Assembly: GCA_021106665.1 (NCBI GenBank)
Contig: JAIOTR010000135.1
Location: forward strand, 1-18,288
DNA length: 18,288 nt
Origin: Bacteroidales bacterium
Lineage (GTDB): Bacteria > Bacteroidota > Bacteroidia > Bacteroidales > JAADJA01
Direction: 5' to 3'
Shown here piece by piece: positions 8,170 to 14,619 of the stretch (positions are counted from its first letter, which is position 1; every line of letters begins with the position of its first letter). The notes beneath the pieces are model-generated. The model saw only the letters and a list, made by a program, of their open reading frames with translations. It searched no databases and was not told where the DNA came from. Made by a program: the position numbers and the translations under genes.

Positions 8170-8700
8170 ATGAAAAAATTAATCAGTATTTTTATAATAT
8201 TATTGGCAATTGGAGTTTCATCAAACTCTTTTGCCCAAAGCAAAATAAAATTAGGACATCTTGATTTTGCTGCACTTTACAGTTTGATGCCTGGATTAGA
8301 TTCGGTAAAAATTCTTTTTGAAGAGTATAACAAATCAGTTCAGGAGCAATATGCAGCTATGCAAACGGAGCTTGAGAATAAATTCATGGATTACCAGGCC
8401 AATGCCGAAAGTATGTCTGCCATCATCAAGCAAACCAAGGAGGCTGAAATAAATGACTTACGTGAAAGAATGGATGCTTTTGAGGTTAGTGCAACTCAAG
8501 ATTTGCAAAACAAAGAAATGGAATTAACTTCACCTATCATTGAAAAAGCCAGGGAAGCAGTTGAGAAAGTCGCTAAAGATAATGGCTATACTTATATATA
8601 CAATAGCACTGAAGGCCTTTTGTTATATGCAACTCCAAATGATGATATTATTGAGTTAGTGAAAGCAGAATTAGGTATTTCGGGTGAAACACCAGAATAA
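8170..8700 (+). CDS. OmpH/Skp-family periplasmic chaperone (second copy)
   Basis: 176 residues from ATG 8170. A TTG at 8122 in the same frame lies inside the promoter box, so its 16-residue extension is rejected. Residues 1-23 form a signal peptide (MKKLISIFIILLAIGVSSNSFAQ). The mature protein opens KIKLGHLDFAALYSLMPGLDSV, followed by a long charged helix (EEYNKSVQEQYAAMQTELENKFMDYQ). The closing core is EKAREAVEKVAKDNGYTYIYNSTEGLLLYATPNDDIIELV, where the 'DNGYTYIY' strand is characteristic of OmpH/Skp. The size is normal for the family. Two adjacent divergent skp genes after bamA are common in Bacteroidota and probably split the chaperone load. The gene is closed by the intrinsic terminator directly after its stop. 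Confidence 0.95.
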   Translation: MKKLISIFIILLAIGVSSNSFAQSKIKLGHLDFAALYSLMPGLDSVKILFEEYNKSVQEQYAAMQTELENKFMDYQANAESMSAIIKQTKEAEINDLRERMDAFEVSATQDLQNKEMELTSPIIEKAREAVEKVAKDNGYTYIYNSTEGLLLYATPNDDIIELVKAELGISGETPE

Positions 8701-8729
8701 AAAAAAGCCTCCAAGTGAGGCTTTTTTTT
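8701..8729 (+). terminator. Intrinsic transcription terminator after skp cluster
   Basis: An 11-bp hairpin has left arm AAAAAAGCCTC (8701-8711), loop CAAGT (8712-8716) and right arm GAGGCTTTTTT, followed by further T (to 8729). It starts at the first base after the stop codon. The A/T flanks make it usable from either direction, but no opposing gene ends here. Confidence 0.93.
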
Positions 8730-8783
8730 GTCTTATATTGTCCTCATTAAACAAATTCTCATCCTTAAGTAATCAATTTATAT

Positions 8784-8834
8784 TAACTTTGTTATTTCTA
8801 AAATTAATAGTTTATTAAGTGCTTATAAAGTGCT
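8784..8834 (+). promoter_or_regulatory. Restriction gene promoter and possible operator repeats
   Basis: TAACTTTG at 8784-8791 is an exact TAnnTTTG match, 49 bp before the endonuclease ATG. Between the expected transcription start and the ATG are two direct copies of AAGTGCT (8817-8823 and 8828-8834) spaced exactly 11 bp apart, about one helical turn. Such spacing suits a protein binding one face of the DNA, but no controller gene is seen, so the operator idea is speculative. Confidence 0.5.
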
Positions 8835-8840
8835 GGAATT

Positions 8841-9752
8841 ATGGCATTAAGTTCATCACAGAAGCTTTTACTACAGCCCTATCCCCGAGAAGGTCAATTA
8901 TTACTTTCTGCTAATTTTTTATATCGTAAAAAAACTCCACCAATTACTGTAAAAGAATTAGAAGTGGTCATTGATTCAGCATTTCAAAGATGCCTCAAGA
9001 ATAAAAAAGGGGACATTAAAATTTATAATGAAACACCTCAGAGTCTTGTAGTCAGTACTATAAAGCATTTGAAAGAAAGGAGTGATCCCATATTAAGTCC
9101 TTATTTTTTGGGATTGTTAAAACCTGAAGAAATTTTTGAACTTGATGCTGTAAGTTATGAGATGCAGCGTCATAGAATGTCCATCGGTGTCTTTTATCAA
9201 TATCTTATACTTGAACTGATGAGGAAATCATGGCATGTATTTGACGGCTCAAGAGAGGGAGATGTCATAGCAGATATCGATACTCCAAAATTTGAGAAAG
9301 GAATGCGGCTATATATGTCAATAAAAAAATCAAAAGATACTGTTGGAGGGCAAGATATAAGTGGTGTTATCAGACGATTAGAAAGTGAAGCAAAATCTGA
9401 AAAAAATCTTAGCCGTCCATATCTTTGTGTAATAGGTATTGCAACACCATCAAAGGGTAAATTGAAAGGATATGATGACAGGACTACTAAAGCTGATAAA
9501 AGTGGAAAGCCCTATTCTTTGAATTGTGAATTCTGGGGTCCGGGTTTTATTTTTCCATACATATCCGGCCTTGAAGCAATTGAGATTTACACGATAGCGA
9601 TCAAGCACGTTTCAAACTATTTACCATTTATGACTCTTAAATTCAAAGCTGAATGTTCTATTCTGTTAAAAAAGGAATTGGAAAAGCTCGATTTATTAAA
9701 TAGTGAAAATAGAATTGACAGAAATAAATACCTAAAGTTCATCATTGGATAA
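8841..9752 (+). CDS. Putative type II restriction endonuclease
   Basis: 303 residues, no signal peptide or membrane segment. I do not recognise a named enzyme family. The nuclease call rests on the 8-bp overlap with a DNA methyltransferase gene, the size, and a PD-(D/E)XK-like core. Residues about 131-147 (WHVFDGSREGDVIADID) offer the first acidic ligands (D141 or D145). Residues 158-165 (YMSIKKSK) form a strand ending in the catalytic-lysine position, followed by DTVGGQD. A third strand, YLCVIGIATP, lies at 194-203. The residue two before the lysine is Ser160 instead of Asp/Glu. That variant is known in the Cfr10I/NgoMIV group, where a downstream glutamate substitutes; E181 is a candidate here. 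It would cut foreign DNA lacking the partner's methylation. An alternative is a non-nuclease accessory protein of the methyltransferase. Confidence 0.72.
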   Translation: MALSSSQKLLLQPYPREGQLLLSANFLYRKKTPPITVKELEVVIDSAFQRCLKNKKGDIKIYNETPQSLVVSTIKHLKERSDPILSPYFLGLLKPEEIFELDAVSYEMQRHRMSIGVFYQYLILELMRKSWHVFDGSREGDVIADIDTPKFEKGMRLYMSIKKSKDTVGGQDISGVIRRLESEAKSEKNLSRPYLCVIGIATPSKGKLKGYDDRTTKADKSGKPYSLNCEFWGPGFIFPYISGLEAIEIYTIAIKHVSNYLPFMTLKFKAECSILLKKELEKLDLLNSENRIDRNKYLKFIIG

Positions 9753-10686
9753 AAAATCAAAATACAACATTGATAATTATTTAAACAAGTGTTTAATCTT
9801 GTGTGGAGATAGTCGTAGCATCCTTATGGAATTTGAGGATTCTGCTGATCTTATTGTTACTTCACCACCATATGCTGATGCACGTAAAAAGCATTATGAT
9901 AGTATCCCTCCTGATAAGTATGCAGATTGGTTTATGACATTTCATGATGCATTTTGGAGTTCATTAAATGAAAAAGGTAGTTTGGTTATAAACATAAAAG
10001 ATAAAATAGTTGGAGGTACTCGTCATAGGTTCGTTTGGGAAACCATAGATAAATTGATTAATTTGGGATGGCATTGTATTGATGATTATATCTGGCATAA
10101 ACCTAATCCAATGCCTGGCTATTGGCCAACAAGGTTAAGAGATGGGTGGGAATATTGTTTTCATTTAGCGAAGACTACAAGTCCTCACATCGATCAGAAA
10201 GCTGTTGCTGTCCCAGTAGGTGACTGGGTTAACAAACGATTAAATAAATTAGGTGAAAATGATTCATCTCGCCATAATTCTTCAAATGAAAGTGGTTTTG
10301 GCAGAAATATTTCCAAGTGGGTAGGAAAAGAAAAAGTGCTTCCTACTAATGTTCTTTCAATGCCTCTCGTTGGAAAAAATATGGGACACCCCGCCGTTTT
10401 TCCTGTTGAACTTCCTTCCTTTTTTATCAAATTGTTATCAAGAGAAAATAAATTAATAATCGATCCATTTGCAGGCAGCGGTTCTACGGGGATAGCTTCA
10501 CTTATAAATAATCGAAATTGTTTATTGGTTGATAATAATCCTGAATATTGTAAACTGGCAAATAAACGCTTAGTGAAAGAATTTTCAGATCTATACAATG
10601 AAGTTTCCTATTTAAATCCTACAGAAGATTATCAATCTGCAGTAAAGGAATTAAAGGAACCTTACCTCAAAAAGAAAGTACTCTAA
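9745..10686 (+). CDS. DNA methyltransferase, beta class (SPPY type, probably N4-cytosine)
   Basis: 313 residues. It transfers a methyl group from S-adenosylmethionine to a DNA base and protects host DNA from the endonuclease encoded just upstream. Motif IV (VTSPPYADARKKHY; SPPY at 40-43) comes before motif I (IIDPFAGSGSTGIA, about 238-251), which is the beta-class order. SPPY favours m4C, although m6A cannot be excluded. YIWHKPNPMPGYWPTRLRDG (115-134) is a typical family block. Residues about 145-200 between the motifs are the likely target-recognition region. The start must be TTG at 9745: the frame has a stop at 9733-9735, no ATG occurs before residue 28, and the GDSRSIL block at 21-27 is conserved. 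It overlaps the nuclease gene by 8 bp, so translation is probably coupled. Codon and base composition look like the neighbours'. Confidence 0.93.
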   Translation: MDKKSKYNIDNYLNKCLILCGDSRSILMEFEDSADLIVTSPPYADARKKHYDSIPPDKYADWFMTFHDAFWSSLNEKGSLVINIKDKIVGGTRHRFVWETIDKLINLGWHCIDDYIWHKPNPMPGYWPTRLRDGWEYCFHLAKTTSPHIDQKAVAVPVGDWVNKRLNKLGENDSSRHNSSNESGFGRNISKWVGKEKVLPTNVLSMPLVGKNMGHPAVFPVELPSFFIKLLSRENKLIIDPFAGSGSTGIASLINNRNCLLVDNNPEYCKLANKRLVKEFSDLYNEVSYLNPTEDYQSAVKELKEPYLKKKVL

Positions 10687-10701
10687 TAATCTTATTAATC
10701 T

Positions 10702-11871
10702 TTATCTTACCAGTGTCACAGTCCCCTTGTTTGTAATTTCCCCTTCATTATTTTCATAATATACTACCCAAACGTATACACCTAAATTACATGGATTGCC
10801 ATTTTTAGTTCCATCCCATCCTTCATTTATGTTATTGGTCTCAAATATGAGTTGCCCCCACCGGTTATAGATATACATCTGAAATTTATTGATCTGTTCA
10901 GTTGAGTTAGCGAATAGTTTAAATGTCTTGTTTGCTTCTACCTGACTGTTCGGGTTAAAAGCATTGGGAATGGGGATCACGTTAACTTCAATTTCATCAA
11001 TATACGTCAACCCTCCACAAAGTGAAATCTCAATATAATATGTGGTGCTTTCCATAGGATACACTACCATGGATTGGCTTGTGCTCACAATATCCCCGCC
11101 AGGATACTGGTTTTTATACCAGGTCCAATCAATTTTGCCTTTAGGTACGATAACCTCCGGCTCAAAATCTATGTTTGAAATAAAATAATCATTTGAACCA
11201 TTTGGCTCAAAAAACCAACTTTCATTACTTGCAGTCCATGAAGTAACATTTCTTCCCGGAACAGCTACTCCGAGGTCATCATCATAGTTTAAGCCATGAG
11301 TGGCTTTGTTTTGCAGATATGCACAATAAGGCTTTGAGATGAGATGGTTCACAATGGTATTATCCGATTCGTTAAGGACTATTTGGTAAGTTGCTTTTTG
11401 TGATTCACAGCTATACATTGGGGCATCGCACCATCCAACAATAAGTTTTCTGTTAGGTTGAGTTCCGACAGTTAAATAATAAATGTACTCGCTGTGTGGA
11501 GGTATTGGCTTCCTGAACAGATCCTGGTAAGGTCCCATGATAGTTTTGATAAATATATTATTGGGAATGGAAGTGGCCTCCTGGTGGCTGAGATTGATAA
11601 TGTCAGGGATATCAAAACTTACAAGACCATTCGGGCTTACAGCAAACTGGTTGTGTGTTTGGCCAAAATAAATAAAATTGAATCCAATATCAAATGGCCC
11701 GACAAAATAATCATCCTGGCCTGTAATAGGCAGTCCGGTATACCCTTCATATGTTCCTGAAAGTGTAACAGGTAATCCTGCGCTGATGATAATATCCTCA
11801 CCGGCGTCTACCTGGCCGAAAAGATTAACCGTTAACAATAACAAACTAATTTGGATGATATTTTTTATCAT
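10702..11871 (-). CDS. Secreted protein with type B T9SS (gliding-motility-associated) C-terminal domain
   Basis: 389 residues. Residues 1-19 form a signal peptide (IIQISLLLLTVNLFGQ). The mature protein opens VDAGEDIIISAGLPVTLSGT, resembling the 'G.D..i..G..vtL' strands that start PKD-like repeats in T9SS proteins. The middle (about 50-235) is beta-rich with no family I can name; it has several aromatic and Cys residues (WCDAPMYSCES). A short beta domain (WTWYKNQYPGGDIVSTSQS) precedes the C-terminal domain from about 302. That domain has IPNAFNPNSQ, then YIYNRWGQLIFETNNINEGWDG and a final LGVYVWVVYYENNEG...KGTVTLVR, the classic CHU_C/type B sorting signal. The product is probably exported through T9SS to the cell surface or medium. 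The gene is 57 bp downstream of the M16 pair on the same strand and converges with the methyltransferase gene (15-bp gap). Confidence 0.9.
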   Translation of the reverse strand: MIKNIIQISLLLLTVNLFGQVDAGEDIIISAGLPVTLSGTYEGYTGLPITGQDDYFVGPFDIGFNFIYFGQTHNQFAVSPNGLVSFDIPDIINLSHQEATSIPNNIFIKTIMGPYQDLFRKPIPPHSEYIYYLTVGTQPNRKLIVGWCDAPMYSCESQKATYQIVLNESDNTIVNHLISKPYCAYLQNKATHGLNYDDDLGVAVPGRNVTSWTASNESWFFEPNGSNDYFISNIDFEPEVIVPKGKIDWTWYKNQYPGGDIVSTSQSMVVYPMESTTYYIEISLCGGLTYIDEIEVNVIPIPNAFNPNSQVEANKTFKLFANSTEQINKFQMYIYNRWGQLIFETNNINEGWDGTKNGNPCNLGVYVWVVYYENNEGEITNKGTVTLVR

Positions 11872-11928
11872 GCTCCAGCTGATTATTACATCAGAATGAT
11901 TGAAAATATTTATTTCCCTTTTGCTTTC

Positions 11929-13209
11929 TTAACGCCCAACTCTTAGTTCATAAAGCGAATCTTTATCAAAATATTTACAAGCCAGGCTCCTCAATTCTTC
12001 AGTACTTATATTTTGAATTATATTAATGAAATTTTCGTAGAAATTATTGTGCAAATCGTATTCGATTAAACCCCTTAAACTCTCAGAAAGGGCAAAAGGC
12101 CCATCAATACTCCTTAAGAAAGAACCGAGCATGTAATTTTTAACGAGGTTTAATTCCGTTTCAGGAATCCTGTTTTCTTGTAATTTGCTGATTTCCTTAT
12201 ATATTTCATCAATAGCATTTTGTGTTACATCTGCACCTACCTCTGAAGTAATAAAAAAATAACCTGACTGTTGTAATGAAATCAAAACTGATCCAATTCC
12301 ATAGGTATATCCTTTTTCTTCACGAATATTTGTCATCAATCTTGAACCAAAATAACCACCAAGTATAGTATTCAGCACTTTTAACTTCATGAAATCAGGG
12401 TGTTTTTTATTGAATAGTATTTTTCCTATTCTAACAGCCGATTGTATTGCATTATCCCTTTTAATATGTTTATTTTGTTCCTGCTCCGATTTTATTGAGA
12501 ACTCTCCGGTATTCATATTATAATTTGAACTGCCGTAAATTCCAATATGTTTATTTAGCAATTCAACAAGATTGTTGGGTATTTTACCCGCAATAATAAT
12601 TTTGCACTTATCTACCCGGTATGTCTCCTTATGGAAATTAACCAATTTAGGTAAGTCAACATTCTCAAAATCTTCACCGGTTATTAATCTTCCATACGGA
12701 TGATCTTTACCGAAAAGTAATTCATTAAAGTTCCAACTGGCAACATATTTGACTTTTTCACTATTTACAATGAATTCCTGTTTTTGATTCTGCTTCAGGA
12801 TTTGAAGTTCTTTTTCCGGGAATACGGGCTTGAATATTACCTCTTCAATTACAGGAAGAATTTTTTCGAGATGTTTATTAAGACAATATAAGGTAACATA
12901 AGCATTGTCTTTTTCAGAAGAACACTGCAAATGGGCGCCATAGTAATCAATCTTCTCTGCGATCTCATTTGAAGAGAAATTTTTTGTTCCTTCCTTTAGC
13001 ATCTTGTTGGAAAATCTCGAAACTAAAACCTCTTTCTCATACCGGTTGCCGGCATTAAATATAAATTCGATCTTTACTAAATCCTGTGTTCCCGTATTGA
13101 TAAGATAAACAGGTATTTCATTTTGAAGATGAACTACTTCAGGCTGGTGAAGATTAATTTTACTAACCAGCTTAATTTCAGGTTGTGTATTGCGATTCAA
13201 ATCAATCAT
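11929..13209 (-). CDS. M16 peptidase-like protein, non-catalytic partner subunit
   Basis: 426 residues, no signal peptide. It has the M16 two-lobe layout: an N-terminal lobe with VHLQNEIPVYLINTGTQDLVKIEFIFNAG and a C-terminal lobe with LNTILGGYFGSRLMTNIREEKGYTYG. The zinc-binding HxxEH is missing: the aligned position reads RFSNKMLKEGT (about 65-75). The substrate-binding Arg/Tyr pair of the second lobe is intact (R290 and Y301/Y303). By analogy with mitochondrial processing peptidase and bacterial heterodimeric M16 enzymes, this chain would contribute substrate binding while the upstream-encoded chain carries the zinc. The genes are 3 bp apart, which supports a heterodimer. The cellular substrate is unknown. 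Confidence 0.9.
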   Translation of the reverse strand: MIDLNRNTQPEIKLVSKINLHQPEVVHLQNEIPVYLINTGTQDLVKIEFIFNAGNRYEKEVLVSRFSNKMLKEGTKNFSSNEIAEKIDYYGAHLQCSSEKDNAYVTLYCLNKHLEKILPVIEEVIFKPVFPEKELQILKQNQKQEFIVNSEKVKYVASWNFNELLFGKDHPYGRLITGEDFENVDLPKLVNFHKETYRVDKCKIIIAGKIPNNLVELLNKHIGIYGSSNYNMNTGEFSIKSEQEQNKHIKRDNAIQSAVRIGKILFNKKHPDFMKLKVLNTILGGYFGSRLMTNIREEKGYTYGIGSVLISLQQSGYFFITSEVGADVTQNAIDEIYKEISKLQENRIPETELNLVKNYMLGSFLRSIDGPFALSESLRGLIEYDLHNNFYENFINIIQNISTEELRSLACKYFDKDSLYELRVGR

Positions 13210-13212
13210 GTA

Positions 13213-14448
13213 CTAAATAGCATAATAATAAAGCGTTGAACAATTATCCTGTCTGAAAACTTCTTGTGCACTACGAAGAAGTTGTTTTTCTGTAACTGCC
13301 TGGTATTTTAATTTTTCGTGGTTAATCAGGCCGGCATCACCCAACAATTCAGAATAAGAGAGATTCATTGCCTTATCCAGAACATTCATCTCAGAAAATT
13401 CAAGACTTGATTCAATCTTATTTTTTACTTTTTGAAGTTCGTCGTTTTCCACTGTTTGTTTGGTGATTATTTCGATTTCCTTATTAATGGCATTTTCTGC
13501 TTCTTCCATTTTTTTTCCTTTTACAAGCTTGCCATCTATAATAAATAAACCATTGTCAATATCTCCGCTAATATAGGCATGTAATTCACTAAAAAGCCTT
13601 TTTTCTTTTATTAGACGATTAAAAAGTCGTGAGGAGTTCCCGTTTGAGAGGATATCCGACAATAGATCGGTAGCGTAATAATCCTTATCAGTTCGTGCAC
13701 ACATATGATACGCTTTATAAATAGCATCAAAAGGAACATTGCGTTTAACTTCAAGCTTTCTTTCTTCTTTTTGTATTGGTTCCATTGGTAAATTCCTGGC
13801 CGGAGTTTTGGACGAATTAACAGGAGCAAACCACTTATTAGCCAACATCTCAATATCCTTCATTTTAATATCTCCGGCTATGGTCATGATAGCATTACCA
13901 GGATTATAATATTTGTTGTAAAAATCTTTAACATCTTGCATTCTGGCGTTTTCAATATGAGATATCTCCTTGCCTATTGTGGACCACTGATAAGGATGAA
14001 CTTTATACGCCAATGGTTTGAGTAACAACCATACATCGCCATAAGGTTGATTCAGATACGACTGTTTAAATTCTTCAATTACCACATTTCGCTGAACTTC
14101 AAGACTGCGATCAGAAAAGGCAAGGTCTAACATTCTGTCTGATTCAAGCCAGAAAGCCAGTTCAAGATTTTGCTTTGGGATGGTAAGATAATAATTGGTA
14201 ATGTCGTTATTTGTAAAAGCATTATTCTCTCCGCCGGCTTTTTCTAAGGGTACATCATATTTTGGGATATTCACCGAGCCTCCAAACATTAAATGCTCAA
14301 ATAGGTGTGCAAATCCGGTTTTGGCCGGATCCTCATCCCTGGCACCAACATCATAAAGAATGTTTACTGCTACAATGGGTGTAGATGTATCTTTATGGAC
14401 AATTACTTTTAGTCCGTTATCCAGTTCAAATTTGTCAAAATCTATCAT
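13213..14448 (-). CDS. M16 family zinc peptidase, catalytic subunit
   Basis: 411 residues, about 45 kDa, no signal peptide. It begins FDKFELDNGLKVIVHKDTSTPIVAVNILYDVGARDED, the standard M16 opening. The inverted zinc motif HLFEH is at 48-52 (metal ligands H48 and H52, catalytic E51), and the third ligand is a glutamate about 74 residues on, in NVVIEEF (E125/E126). The C-terminal lobe has SSRLFNRLIKEKRLFSELHAY, in which the usual tyrosine of the Arg/Tyr pair appears as Phe, complementary to the partner subunit that keeps the pair. The peptidase probably degrades or processes peptides in the cytosol or, if exported non-classically, in the periplasm. It is first in a likely three-gene operon (with the partner and the type B T9SS protein), divergent from glyA. 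Confidence 0.94.
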   Translation of the reverse strand: MIDFDKFELDNGLKVIVHKDTSTPIVAVNILYDVGARDEDPAKTGFAHLFEHLMFGGSVNIPKYDVPLEKAGGENNAFTNNDITNYYLTIPKQNLELAFWLESDRMLDLAFSDRSLEVQRNVVIEEFKQSYLNQPYGDVWLLLKPLAYKVHPYQWSTIGKEISHIENARMQDVKDFYNKYYNPGNAIMTIAGDIKMKDIEMLANKWFAPVNSSKTPARNLPMEPIQKEERKLEVKRNVPFDAIYKAYHMCARTDKDYYATDLLSDILSNGNSSRLFNRLIKEKRLFSELHAYISGDIDNGLFIIDGKLVKGKKMEEAENAINKEIEIITKQTVENDELQKVKNKIESSLEFSEMNVLDKAMNLSYSELLGDAGLINHEKLKYQAVTEKQLLRSAQEVFRQDNCSTLYYYAI

Positions 14449-14452
14449 TCAG

Positions 14453-14460
14453 CAAACATA
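14453..14460 (-). promoter_or_regulatory. Bacteroidota -7 promoter element for the M16 operon
   Basis: On the minus strand the sequence reads TATGTTTG, an exact TAnnTTTG match. Only 4 bp separate it from the ATG at 14448, so transcription would start at or next to the A of the start codon, giving a leaderless mRNA. If the true start is elsewhere this box may be chance; no -33 element is evident. Confidence 0.45.
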
Positions 14461-14540
14461 TTAAAAAAAACTGCATTTCACATTAAAACATGAATTCAGA
14501 AAAAATATTTCATTCAAAATGGCAGGCAAAATAATTTTCA

Positions 14541-14548
14541 TAATTTTG
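14541..14548 (+). promoter_or_regulatory. Bacteroidota -7 promoter element upstream of glyA
   Basis: TAATTTTG is an exact TAnnTTTG match, 71 bp before the glyA ATG, implying a leader of about 65 nt. The 171-bp divergent region shared with the M16 operon otherwise holds only AT-rich sequence and one short inverted repeat. No clear -33 TTG is visible. Confidence 0.55.
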
Positions 14549-14557
14549 TGCAACTCT

Positions 14558-14575
14558 TGACAAATATGATTGTCA
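14558..14575. repeat. Inverted repeat in the glyA leader
   Basis: TGACAA-ATATGA-TTGTCA has 6-bp arms and a 6-bp spacer. It lies 9 bp after the presumed glyA -7 box, where a repressor-binding dyad would act. No T-run follows, so it is not a terminator. Its size makes chance occurrence possible. Confidence 0.3.
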
Positions 14576-14619
14576 TTATAATTACAAATTTTCTTGATAA
14601 ATAAGTTAAAATAAATATA

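Noticed and set aside
10194..10598. 134-codon reading frame on the minus strand within the methyltransferase gene
   Set aside because: It lies wholly opposite conserved methyltransferase motifs and has no recognisable protein character.
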